64,000 nucleotides of DNA, from NCBI RefSeq assembly GCF_901709675.1, contig NC_051108.1:7672631-7736630 (forward strand), given 5' to 3'. Below, in pieces: positions 27,801-38,202 of this stretch. The notes under the pieces are model-generated. The model was not told the origin of the DNA, made no database searches, and saw nothing but the letters and a program-made list of their open reading frames with translations. A program made the position numbers and the translations under genes. Source of the stretch: Syngnathus acus (Eukaryota > Chordata > Actinopteri > Syngnathiformes > Syngnathidae). Every line of letters starts with the position of its first letter. Position 1 is the first letter of the stretch.

Positions 27801-30800
27801 ATGGCCTGTATGGATTTTTATAGTTCAAATCAATATTTTATTATTTTTCTTTTAAGTCCATATGAAAGACTTCAACTGAAAACTTTATTGTGTGTATTCA
27901 ATAAAACCATTCGAAGCGTCGCCATTCAGACAAGAGCGGCTTAACAAATGCCAGGAAGGTTATGTCCTGAACCAAAAGTGTTACGCTCGACCACTTTTTC
28001 AGCCAGACTGTGCCAGTGTGTCTTTGGGGAGACAGCATGCGTATTAAGGTCAGAAAAGGAGTCGTTGCGTGTCAGACGGATTTGGTGGCGGAGGGCTGAT
28101 GGGGTGGGGGGTGGGGGTCCATGCAGTCTGATCACATACAATACTTTTTATTCTTTAAGAAAAAAATGGGTCACTTCCTTGAAGGAGTGCATAATGATCA
28201 GCTGTAGTCAGGCTGAGGCGGAAGTGCAATGGAGTGGGGGGGGGGGGGGGCGTGCTAGCAAAGGTGGAAGGGGGGGGTCATTCTGAAGAGCTGAAGAAAA
28301 GAGGGCGGTGGTGGGAGAGGGAGGCAGGGGTGGTCCCAATGTGACATGCGTGTCAGTCTGTTGAAATGTGTGTGAGGCGGCTCGCCCGGCACACACGGGC
28401 CACGGAGCAGCACAACAGCAACTCCGACAAGTGAAGGGACACTCTGAATTACTTTTTTTTGGGGGGACTTTCACAAATGCTTGGAACAATTACTTTAACA
28501 GGTAGGCTTAATTGTTTTGATATTTTAAATGTTTTTATAATACTTTTATTTAGTTTTTGTTGTTTTGTTTCATGTGATTGAAATTTGTCCTGATTTTTTA
28601 TGGGGTTTTGTTTCCATGAATGGGTATTGCCGAGGGCATTGTTTTCCTGAGGGTGTGGTTCTATAGTGGTGGGTTCTACTACTAGAATGGAGTTCTACTA
28701 TGGGAGCCTTTTAATACAGAGGGGTCCAATAACATCACTATTTATCTTTATTTTTTATTTTTTTTATTATTATTTTATGTGCTGTGGTGGATCTTCCTAA
28801 TACAGCATCCATCCAAGTGTAGCCCAACTTCTAGTGACCCAGTGGGCTGCACTCCCAAGGTTTTTTTTTCTTTGAGGGCGGGGGGGGTCTCTCCACAGCT
28901 GTCTTTATAATATAAATGAAGAACAACAGTTGCCTTTTTATCATACACAAAGTGTCACAGCTCGGGCCAACTTCCATCTTGTCGTCATGTGAAGCGTTTC
29001 ATTCGATTAGAGTGGGATCATAATTCCCAGTGGGGTTGTTGGGTTGAAACCACAAAGAGCAGCAGGGGGTCTCTTGGGCGGGCGGGGGGTGAGTAAGAGA
29101 GGGTGGCATGAAATTAATCTGATTCTTGCTGGTCTGTCTCTGGTAGATGGTCTTCTTGGGTTTCACAAATGTAGTGGTTGCTTTTTATTACTGTGGATGT
29201 GATGAGTACCCCTCCTCCCAGAGTGGCGCCTCGGAGACACTCTGACCACACCTTAGTTTGGTGCGGGGGGGGGGGGTCTTTGTCAGTTTGGGGGGATGTG
29301 AAAGCCGAGTTGGCCTCTTTTTTTTCTGCTTAACTGACTTATTTTGTTTGCATAGCTGCCGCTGGTCCTGACGAGTCATCTTAATATAGATTTGCATACA
29401 TTTGGGAGAAGTTGGTAAATAAGTGTCAGCTTTCTTCTCAACAGTAGTTGCAGCTGTGATCCAATATGACTGTTCTACTTTCGTACTATATTCCAATTGC
29501 TTCACCCCAAAATGTTTTTTTAAGTTTTTTTTTATTTTTTATTGGACACTAACCCCACAGAAAAAAAGTTGGAACTTGGGGTTTTTACTTTCAGGCGACC
29601 AACCGCCCCCACACCCTCGGAAAGAAAAATAACCCGTCCAGCCACCTTCTCGACCCCCTGCAGCCTCACCTCAGAAACACTCTTTGTGGTACAGTCGTTA
29701 TTTAAAGCACACACACCGACGCCCCTCCCTTCCCTAAATCAAATCATTCCAGGGGTGTTGTGTGTGTCTGTAAAACAAAACAAAAAAAACAGATCAAAAA
29801 GACAGCAGAGATGCCAGCAGTGTGTTAAATCCACACGACTCTGGGTTTTATGATGGCGTAGATACACATGGCCTCATCCGGCAAGTCTGACCCGCACTTT
29901 ACAACTTGACTTAAGAGGAGGAGGCGGCAAGTTGAGTTTGTTTGGCTTGCCCATGAACGACTTTATTTTGTAAATATGTTGAATCTTGTCAAGTTTGCGA
30001 CCGCCCCCGCCCCCCTCTTTGTTTTCACAGGCCGCAGTAGGATTACAAGGCCATTGTGTTGTGCCTTAAAGGAGGCGGTTCCTCATCAATTCCGCTGTGG
30101 TGGAATGTGGGTCAAGGGGACTTAATTCAAAGAGGGTGGGCGTAAGGCTCTCAGTGTTTGCTTTAAGAAATTTAAAATAAAATTTAGCTATGCTTGAGTT
30201 AAGTGAGACAGTGTTTAGGAGAACCTGGAAAAACACACACATTCCTGGCTGAGTTAAATCCATACATAGAACCTCGGCGCGTCCTCAACATGTTGCTTTT
30301 TTTTTTTTTTACATCATTTCCTCGAAACTTCAAATGTTTCTTGTCTAACACTAAAATATCCCAAGAATGCTGTGAGGTTATAATTGTGGGTACCATTTCT
30401 TATCTGTGGGGAAAGACCAACGTTTTTTTTTTTTCTAAATAGCACAAGCAAACAGTACCTTAGAATTACCCACATTTTTTTTGACTGCTCGCGGTTCCCA
30501 CAGTTTTTCTTTAAAGGGGGTGCGCGTAATCGGGTAATGTGATAGCTACAAATTAGACATTTGCGACTCGTGGAGTATTGGGTGACTGTTTTGAAAGTTG
30601 GGAGTAGAAAATGGACTGTACCATTTTACGAAGTAAATTTTGCTGAGAGCTAATATTGATTCATCTAACAAAGTGCTATTTTTGTTACTTCCTCATCCTT
30701 TCAGTTGGCCAGCCAGATGGTGTGTCTGTGGCTCAGAAGGAGGACACCTCGGAGACCATGGACACCATCGCGGACGAGCAGGCTTCTCAGGTAAACGGTG

Positions 30801-33800
30801 AGAAAACAGAGAAGGAGTCGCCTGACAACATCACTCCCGTTGAGGAGAAGGCAGCGGAGGAGAAGCCCAACGAGACAGGCGAAGTGGGCTTCAAGAAGAT
30901 CTTCCGCTTCGTGGGCTTTAAGTTCACCCTGAAGAAGGATAAGAGCGAGGAGAAAGAGCCGGTGAAGCTGCTGACTGTGAAGGACAAGGACGGAGATGCG
31001 GTCAATGGAATCGATGAGGCAGGAGAGAACGGGATCACGGAAAAGGCAACCAACACTGAGGCTGAGCTCACTGAAGATGCTAAAAATGTTGAAAGCCCAG
31101 ATGATCCTGGTGATGTCACCGAGACCTCAGATGAAGCCGACAAGGATGAAGGCGCCGAGAAAGAGGACGAGGCCAGTCCGCCGCCCCAGGAGGCTGCCTT
31201 GTCCCCCTTCAGGAAGCTGTTCAGTACCAACCTCTTCTCAAATCTGCGAAAGAAGTCCAGCATCAAGAGGACCAAAGAGGAGGAAGGCAAGGAGGTAGCT
31301 GGTGAGGATGAAGCTGCTAAGCTAGAAGAAGCAGAAGAAAGCAAGGAGGACGGAGCGAGCACTCAAAAGAAAGAACAAGCCGAAGAGGAAGCCCCAGCAT
31401 CACCCGACAAAATGAAACCCGAACCGAGCTCGGAGACTGACGTCACCGTCGATAGCCCTACGTCTGATGAGACGAAGCCAGAAGAGGAAAGAGCAGAAGA
31501 AAAGAAAGCTGCAGCAGAGGTGACGTCTGATTCTGAACTTACGGCTTCGCAAGAGAAGGCAAAACCCCAAGGAAGCCCTCTAAAGAAGCTTTTCACTGGT
31601 GCTGGCTTGAAGAAACTCTCCACTAAGAGCAAGAAGAACAAGAAAGATACTGAGGTGAAACTGACAGAGTCTGGGGAGCAAGCAGGAGAACTTCAGTCTT
31701 CTGTGGAATCCACAGAAGCGGCAAAAGCTGACAGTGGGCCCTCATCTCCAGAGAAATCAGGAGAACATGTTGCTGAAGCTGAGGCGGCGCAGTCCGACTC
31801 CACACAGGAACCCGAAGGTGAAGTTGTCTCTGATGGAGAGAAGAAGAAGGAGGGAATCGTGGCCTGGTCTTCCTTCAAGAAACTCGTGACACCCAAGAAG
31901 CGTGTGAAACGATCTTCTGAGAGCGACGATGAGATCCCAAGTGAGAAAGCGGCAAAGTCAGCGACCTTGTCGTCTTCTGAAAGTGCTCCGTTGGCAAATG
32001 AGAGTGCGGAGGAGGAAGCCAAAGAGGACAAACCTTCCGAGGATGAGAGCAAAGCTGAAAATACTGAAGAGAAGCTGGTGAGCAGCACAGAGGAACCCAA
32101 AAAGAAGATGGACACATCAGTCTCATGGGAAGCTCTGATGTGTATGGGAGGGCCCAAAAAGAGGACCAGGAAGACTTCTGATTCTGACGATGAGGAAACC
32201 AAGATTGAAGAGGAGAGTCACGTGACCGCCGGAGAACAGGACAAGCAGGAGGACAAGACCGAAGCAGCTGCTGCAAACTTTCAAAGTGACGAAGAAGGCG
32301 CTTCCTCCCCAGAACCTCTGAGTAGCCCACCTGAGAGGGAGTCGACCTGGGATACGCTGAAACGCATGGTCATGCCAAAAAGTAAGTCCAAAACTGAAGA
32401 GAAGACAGAAGAACAAGTTCAGCCAGAAAGCGAAGCGCCAAAGGAGGAGTCGTCATTCTCTCTGAAGAAGTTCTTCCCTGGTCTCAGAAAGAAGAAAACT
32501 GAAAAACAAGCGTCCACCGAGAGCGAGGAGGACTCCGACACCCCGGCTGTCGTTCCTCTCTCTGAGTATGACGCACAGCAGGAGGTCATCCAGGAACAAG
32601 CAGCAGAGGAAACCGCGGCTCCGGCTCAAACGTCCTTGGATGAAAGATCTCCATCTTGGATCGCGGCCATGGTGGAGTGCGGCGATGACAAGCACGACGA
32701 GCTGAGCGACATCACCGAAGAAGCAGAGAACATCGCCACGCCCAAGTCCGTTGACACTGGCAATTTGGAGGATGACGCCGAGGAGCACGTCGGACGGAGG
32801 TTGTCGGTAGTCGAAGTTGCTCAAACTCCTCCTTCAGAAACCACCAGCGGTGAGCCCGACAGACCCCAGGATGAAAACGCTCAGCAGTTTGTGGCAGCCA
32901 TTAAGGCCCAAATAAGTGAAGTTCCACCCATGACATCTGTGATCTGCGAGGACGCATCAGTTGAGATTGCCTCTGAAGAATCCGAACCAGCTTTGGAGCA
33001 AGCTGATTCCAAATCTCTCCGTCTGTTGGCCCCACATACCCAAACTGAGACCACAGCCATCTGCATTGGCATGGAAACCAAGGAGATTGACGAAGTCGCT
33101 CTGGAGGAACCTGCGACTGAGATCACAGAGGGCCTTCCCGTCATTACCGACGCCCACAGCACCGAGGTCTTAGAAGAAGAGGAGGTGGTAAAAATGGAGG
33201 AGGCCGTTGTCACGGAAGAAGCACTGCTGAGCGCCCAAGTTCAAGTGAGAACCGTCGAGGTCGAGCTGGCCCAAAGCTCACCGAGCGAAGCATTGGAGGT
33301 TCAAACCGCAGAGGAGAGCTGCGAACCCGCGTCGACGACGGTCGCTGTCGTCAACTCTTTGCTGGAGCCACAAGTTGCGGAGGCCATCGCGAAAATGGCC
33401 GACGACGCTCCGATCGTTGCCGTTACACCAACGTTGGAAATCGCCGCGTCTCTGCAAAACGGAGACGTCACCGAGCCGAGCGTGCAGATCAAGGAAGGAG
33501 AACTCCCCTGTGAAACGGTCGCCTCGAGTGAGCAGGTTTGCGTCATCTCCGAATCCGTCGTCCTGGTCAGCCCGGCCCTTGCGAACCAAGTGTCGACCTC
33601 CGACGTGTTTGAGCCAGAAGATGTCACAGAAACCAACAGCGATAAAGAGATCTCCAGTCAAATTGAAGCCCAGAGCTTGGTCATCGCCAAGTCCGTCATT
33701 CAGGATGCTGTGGAGAAAGTTTCAGAACAGCCCAAGACCCCAGTGTCCTCCACAACACCAGTCCAGGCAGTGATAACCACAGAAGAGGAGATCTTGGCGG

Positions 33801-34345
33801 AGGTCCCGGTTATCACCGACACCCCTACCCCCATCATCAAAGACGAACCGGCAGAGAAACCTCTTTTCGTCGCCACGGAATGCGAAACAGTTCCCGTTGA
33901 GGTGGTGGCGATCCTCAACGGTTCTGCAGTGGAGAACGGAGAATTTGAGAAAGGCTTGAAGAAAGCTGTGGAGGTCATTGCAAGTGAAGAATCTGAGGAA
34001 GAAATGGTGGAGATCATTGGCGAGAGTCAGAAGAAACTGGAAGCTGTGAAGGAGGAGATGGAAGAAGACAAACCGCAATCGGAGAAGGAGATCCGCATGC
34101 CGGTCCAGGTGGTCCTGCAGACCGCGCAGGTGATCGAGGAGGAGTCTATCAAAGAGGAGTTGGTGGAGGAATTCGGCAGCAACGGCACTGTGGACGGCAG
34201 AAGAGACCGGCCGGCGAGCGAGCAGTCGGAAAGTCTCCCGGCGTCGTCAAACTGTGCCGAGGTGATGGCGCAGGTGATGGAGGTCATTGAAGAGGCGGTG
34301 AAGGAGATCCAGCCCGCGTCCACAGAGATTACACCGGTGTCGTGA
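12858..34345 (+). CDS. akap12: akap12 (gravin/SSeCKS), PKA/PKC scaffold protein, alpha form
   Basis: AKAP12 is a membrane-associated scaffold that tethers PKA, PKC and calmodulin. The exons are 12858-12962, 23004-23079 and 30705-34345, joining in frame to 1273 residues (mammalian forms are nearer 1,700-1,800). Exon 1 starts MGAESS, an N-myristoylation signal. Exon 2 encodes SLHKNGQISS, like the mammalian KNGQLS segment. The giant exon has GFKKIFRFVGFKFTLKKDK (about residue 122), SPLKKLFTGAGLKKLS (about 351), and basic AKAP motifs WSSFKKLVTPKKRVKR (about 448), SVSWEALMCMGGPKKR (about 533) and STWDTLKRMVMPKSKSK (about 608). PAVVPLSEYD (about 674) is a family signature. The C-terminal half is acidic and of low complexity. 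The stop lies five bases before a splice donor, so a 3'UTR intron follows. Akap12a versus akap12b cannot be decided. Confidence 0.95.
15585..15735. mobile_element. possible short DNA-transposon relic
   Basis: The stretch with GGGCAAAAGTATTTGGACA and GGCCATCACACC resembles the ends of a common fish nonautonomous DNA transposon (CAAAAGTATTGGGACACCTGGCC-like). Only one end is recognisable and no target duplication was found. Confidence 0.3.
16306..17892 (-). mobile_element. Tc1-like DNA transposon, complete but inactive
   Basis: The element is flanked by TA on both sides (16304-16305 and 17893-17894) and starts and ends with CAGGACTGTCTCAGAAAATT and its near-complement. The inverted terminal repeats run about 200 bases, with inner repeated blocks. 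At 1,587 bases it has the usual full Tc1 length. The transposase runs on the minus strand and is broken. Confidence 0.92.
16533..17565 (-). pseudogene. Tc1-like transposase, frameshifted
   Basis: On the minus strand, 17565-17014 encodes the N-terminal part: a helix-turn-helix DNA-binding region, the GRGKCGRK stretch and the first catalytic aspartate in LFSDESKF. After a short middle piece in another frame (about 17012-16930), 16943-16533 encodes the rest, with the second aspartate in IFQHDLAPAHSAK and the glutamate in PDLNPIENLWG. The family's intact protein is about 340 residues. Two shifts of frame near 17014 and 16940 make it a pseudogene. Confidence 0.9.
19641..21095. mobile_element. TA-flanked nonautonomous DNA transposon
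   Basis: Inverted ends CCGTTTTTTTCCATGTATAA and CCGTTTTTTCCTTGTATAAT (the right end read inward) are flanked by TA at 19639-19640 and 21096-21097. Subterminal copies of GGGTGCGCATTATGCATGGG and GGGTGCGTATTATACATGGG lie inside both ends. No transposase is recognisable. The TA target suggests the Tc1/mariner/pogo group, but I cannot fix the family. Confidence 0.85.
19779..20279 (+). repeat. tandem duplication (2 x about 250 bp) carrying a TATA box
   Basis: Bases 19779-20028 and 20029-20279 are nearly identical; I noticed only a single substitution and a one- to two-base difference. Each copy ends with CAGCTATATAAAGAGCGAGA (TATATAAAG at 19995-20003 and 20246-20254). After the second copy an ATG at 20329 is followed within ten bases by a GGTAATATT donor-like site. 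This looks like a core promoter with a short first exon, duplicated in tandem inside the transposon. Confidence 0.85.
21098..23003. other. rest of akap12 intron 1
   Basis: AT-rich sequence with no coding exon that I can support. The acceptor of exon 2 (CTTTCAG at about 22997-23003) closes the intron. Confidence 0.6.
23080..28476. other. akap12 intron 2 before the beta exon
   Basis: No gene is seen here. A GC-rich island at about 25590-25790 with a short coding-like frame is treated as a finding. Runs of 12-17 G on the plus strand lie near 26817, 27697 and 28237, the last about 240 bases before the beta first exon. Confidence 0.6.
28477..28501 (+). CDS. akap12: akap12 alternative (beta-type) first coding exon
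   Basis: ATG plus seven codons and one base reads MLGTITLT and ends at a GTAGGC donor. Spliced to the giant exon at 30705 it gives MLGTITLTVGQPDG. The known mammalian AKAP12 beta isoform begins almost the same way (MLGTITITVGQ). The phase (one base carried over) equals that of exon 2, so either exon can feed the giant exon. This form lacks the myristoylation site. The roughly 200 bases upstream should contain its promoter and 5'UTR. Confidence 0.88.
28502..30704. other. akap12 intron before the giant coding exon
   Basis: No coding exon or named repeat is seen. It contains a further G-run near 29262 and a CTTTCAG acceptor at 30698-30704. Confidence 0.6.
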
Positions 34346-34990
34346 ACAGGTGAGATGGACCACAGAATTTCGTCATTAACCGATCAAACGAGTTTCTCAT
34401 GTTTTTGTTTTTTTTAAGATCAATGGGCTCTACTTTTATTAGATGGGTTGGACGGGAGGGGTTGGGGTGCCCTCGGCCAGATGAAGAAGCTTTTGTTCAG
34501 GCGCTGAGTTACCAGGGAAAACTTTGATATCAAAGTAGGAATCCTGTTGTTGCCTCCTTCTTTGTCGGCCGGCCGGGGTCTTAAAATGAAGTGGTGTGTG
34601 AGGGGGGAGATGAACTTTTGCTGAAAGACTGATTATAACCACCCCCCCTTTCCTCTTCCCCTCCATCAGCCTTCCTCCAATCTAGCCCAGATCACATTTT
34701 TGAGAAATTGTCATTTTTTTGTTTTTGAGTTTGACCTATGCACAAAACCGCATTATAAGTTACAGCTGACATATCTGAAAAATCCACTTGTTGCTCAAAC
34801 TGACCTTTAATTCATAAATACTAGTAAATATATTAATATATTACATATTATTGTTATATTGCTATAATGAATATCTGATCTGGGCACATTCTGAATCGGC
34901 GCAAGAAAGTCATTTAGACAGTTTTCTGTTACTTTGACGCCTTCTTGTGGTAAAAACGTATATTGCAATGAGTTGATAAAATTCACTCAG

Positions 34991-35356
34991 GCGGCTCGGT
35001 GGGGCACTGGCTAGCACGTCCGCTTCACAGTACGGAGGGTGCGGGTTCGATTCCACCTCCGGCCCTCCCTGTGTGGAGTTTGCATGTTCTCCCCGTGTCC
35101 GCGTGGGTTTTCTCCGGGCCCTCCGGTTTCCTCCCACATCCCCAAAAACATACTTGGTAGGCTGATTGTGCGCTCCAAATTGCCCCTAGGTGTGAGTGCG
35201 TGTGCGGATGGTTGTTCGTCTCTGTGTGCCCTGCGATTGGCTGGCAACCGGTTCAGGGTGTCCCCCGCCTACTGCCCGATGACAGCTGGGATAGGCTCCA
35301 GCAAGCCCGTGACCCCTGTGGGGATACAGCGGTACAGAAAATGGATGGATGGATGA
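34991..35356 (+). mobile_element. tRNA-derived SINE
   Basis: The head has an A-box-like TCGGTGGGGCACTGGCTAG and a B box GGGTTCGATTCC, as in a tRNA-type Pol III promoter. A conserved fish SINE body follows (TTTGCATGTTCTCCCCGTG, TTTTCTCCGGGCCCTCCGG, GATAGGCTCCAGCA). It ends in a short ATGG tandem tail. It sits in the akap12 3'UTR intron. Confidence 0.85.
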
Positions 35357-36630
35357 TTTGTTGCCATCGTGTGGCCTCACAGGCAAATTGTGGTGTACTG
35401 CAGTCTTTCTGGGATGCTTCAGTTACTTATGTACTCATGTTATTGTTTGCTGAGGTAGTCATTATTAATTATTATGATGTAATTTTAACAGAATACACAG
35501 GTATTAGGTGGAAAAGGAGAATGTGGAAGCAGATCTTTTTTCAAAATAATCTGTATACTGTCCAAGTACATTTTTGCATGTCCCTAACCTCTCTCCTTGC
35601 CCCCCCCTCCGGAGACCAGGATGAGACTGATGACGAGGATGAAACAGAGGATGATGCTTGGTTAGGACTACCCACTGACACGCTGGGCCCCTTCCTGCCC
35701 CGAGACAGACTGGGTCGCCAAGCTTCCTGTCCAATGCCCATACAACCCCCCACAACCCTGCATCCAGCCATGGACGAATGTTTACCTGTGTGTGTGTGCG
35801 TGCGCATGTGTGTGTCTGATGTATAGACCTCAAGACAAAATCAAAAGGTAAACAGATTGTATATTGTATTTATATCACGAGTATTCTTCCAATCATCCTT
35901 TATTTTTTCTTGTTGAGCCCTGTTTCTTCTGTTTTATTTCCTTCGTCACACGTAAAAAATATTTTTAAGAATGCCAGAAGCAACACGTCATTACTAAAGC
36001 TAACTGTTTCATACAGCAAGACGTATTATTGTTATTCAAATATTTTGTAGCTGCCATGGTACAAACTGTGATTTCTATTGTCAGTAAAATAAAATTGGAG
36101 TAAATTTCCTCATATTCCACATATCTACATAAAACATTTGGTGCCTATTTTACTGTAAAATAACCTTTTCACTTATCTGTCTGAAAAAACGAGTTGGGGG
36201 GGTTGTTAAAGGTGCATTAATTTATGAATGCAAGCTGCTTTGGACCACGAATCACAAGAGTCTGGAGGTTGCTTAATAAAAAAAAATTCCCAATACATTT
36301 GGTTCAGTTGTATCAATGACTGACACCAGCAAGCTTTATGACCAAATGAGAAAAAAAAAAAACAATTTTCGCTTCTTTGTACATAAACATTTTCTCCGAA
36401 ACTCCTTTTTGCCCTCTCAGTCACCTTTGTCTTCACTGTGAGCCTGTTAACGTTTGTACAGAGGATGTGTATACCCGACTTGTATGAACTGACAAGGCCT
36501 CTTGTTATAACAACTAATATACTTCATTCTCCCTAATATTCACATAAGCATGGTTTTAACTGTCTTTTTTTTTTTTGTATTTTCCAAGTTGTTAATAGTA
36601 AGGATACACAAACGTGTCTATATTTCATTC

Positions 36631-36636
36631 AATAAA
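36631..36636 (+). terminator. akap12: akap12 polyadenylation signal
   Basis: AATAAA is followed within 30 bases by a GT-rich stretch (TTAGAGGGTGGAGG). It lies about one kilobase into the last exon. Confidence 0.6.
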
Positions 36637-36750
36637 GTTTAGAGGGTGGAGGTAAAGCATGTATTTTGTTTTCATTCAAAATAATGGCACAATATTCAAA
36701 TTTGCGTTGGACTCGTGCCCCCTTGTGGCGTAAACTGACAGTACAGTACT

Positions 36751-37050
36751 TCAAGATTCAAAAGTTTTTATTCGCCATGTTTGAGCGTGCCAAACAAGGA
36801 ATCTGACTTCGGTACATCACAGCCTCTGTTCAACATTTAGGTGACTAACAACACTCAGGACATGTGAAAAATGACAAATATTCTCAAACATCCTCTGATC
36901 TTAAACTCCCAGGAGGGCAAGGAAAAACTCAAAACTCCAACTAGGGGAAATGAGAAACCTTGAGAAGAGACCACAGATGGGAGGGTCCCTCTTCCAGGAT
37001 GACCAGGCTGCAATGGATGTACAGAGGACACATAGTACTTGACGCAAGTA
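36751..37050 (-). mobile_element. retroelement 3'-tail fragment, copy 1
   Basis: Read on the minus strand it matches 39494-39805 almost throughout, including GGTTTCTCATTTCCCCTAG and TTGAACAGAGGCTGTGATG, and ends with an A-rich tail (GAATAAAAACTTTTGAATC). Such a tail suggests a retroposed 3' end. The parent family is not certain. Confidence 0.6.
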
Positions 37051-37280
37051 CCAAGAAAAACGAAAATCAAGAAAATTTATTGTTGAATATAATTTAAAAA
37101 ATATTGAAAAATGAAATTACAATTTAAATGGTATACATTTACATACGCTATGAGACTAATTGAATGCTCAAATGGCGCCTATGTAGCCAATCGGGAGGGC
37201 TGGGGCGCGCATGCGAAATGGCGCCCGGTGCGTTTGGAAGCACTCGTAAATTAAAAACCTCAGTGTGATGTTAAGTAGTA

Positions 37281-38095
37281 CAGTGGAGCCTCGGTTTTCA
37301 AACGTCCCGGTTCTCGAACAAATCGGTATTCGAACAAAAAATTCGAGATTTTCTTTGCTTCGGATGTCGGACGAAATTTCGGTTGTCGAACCTCGCGAGA
37401 TGAGCCGAGAGGACCCGCATGCCAACTGACTCCGTTCGTTATTACGTTCTCGTTACTCTGAGAATTGCATCAACTCTAATCATGCCTCCAAAGGAAACAA
37501 GTGGGAGCAGTAAAGCCATCCTAAAACACAAAGACGCTCTTAAAGCAATGCGACAGTGAGCGCCCGGCGCGCTGCGGTTGCGCGATCGGACTAAATTAAG
37601 CTCCCTGCGCACTGAGGTCCACTTAAATTTTGGAAGGTACATAAGGACATTAAAAATATTTTCTAAATTTCAGCGACGGCTCTGTCACAATAATGCGACC
37701 AGCGCGGTGTAGTTGCGCGGTCGGCGACGTGCTACTGTTGCGCGTTCGGCGGAGCGCTGCAGTTGCGCGATCGGACAAAATTAAGCTCCCTGCGGACTGA
37801 GGTCCACTTAAATTTTGGAAGTACATCAGGACTTTAAAAATATTTTCTAAATTTCAGCGACGGCTCTGTCACAATAATGCGCTACAGTTGCGCGTTCGGC
37901 GGTGCGCTGCAGTTGCGCGATTGGACGAAAATGCGCAAATGAAAAAATGCTTAAAAAAGGCGGGTTTTCTTTGTTCGGAACGGATTAAATTTGTTTCCAT
38001 TATTTGTAATGGGAAAACATGATTCGCCATTCGAACGATTCACTTCTCGAACAGCGTTCTGGAACGGATTGTGGTCGAAAACCGAGGCTCCACTG
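37281..38095. mobile_element. TA-flanked nonautonomous DNA transposon (pogo/Tigger-like ends)
   Basis: Perfect inverted ends CAGTGGAGCCTCGGTTTTC are flanked by TA at 37279-37280 and 38096-38097. The 815-base body includes subterminal TTCGAAC-type repeats and a relic frame beginning MPPKETSGSSK on the plus strand at about 37482. The CAGTGG...CCTCGG end is of the type seen in Tigger/pogo relatives, so the assignment is provisional. Confidence 0.85.
37569..37925. repeat. internal tandem duplication of about 185 bp
   Basis: The block starting GCGCTGCGGTTGCGCGATCG at 37569 recurs at 37754 with AAATTAAGCTCCCTGCG, GAGGTCCACTTAAATTTTGG and CAGCGACGGCTCTGTCACAA in the same order. A third partial unit (GTGCGCTGCAGTTGCGCGAT) follows at about 37902. 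Confidence 0.8.
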
Positions 38096-38202
38096 TATTC
38101 CGTTTTAAACAAAATGGTTTGAAAAATTGAGAGGTGTAATGTATACCGACGTGAAGTGGTAATTCGTTGGCAGAAACATTGATTATAGGGGCAACGACTA
38201 TA

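Larger units (their letters stand above)
34346..36655 (+). other. akap12: akap12 3'UTR: intron and last exon
   Basis: The stop at 34343-34345 is followed by a GTGAGA donor at 34351. An acceptor (GGAGACCAG) ends at 35619, so the last exon runs from 35620 to about 36655, after the AATAAA at 36631-36636. A SINE lies in the 3'UTR intron. The first 200 bases of the last exon are open in one frame and acidic (DETDDEDETEDDAWLGLP). Confidence 0.7.

Noticed and set aside
30787-31362. Serine-rich minus-strand open frame of 191 codons in akap12
   Set aside because: Its Ser/Ala/Leu-rich composition is the complement of the Glu/Lys-rich plus-strand coding sequence, so it is an antisense shadow.
34991-35070. 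Possible tRNA gene (A and B boxes present)
   Set aside because: The sequence cannot fold into a cloverleaf with a standard acceptor stem and continues into a SINE body and ATGG tail.
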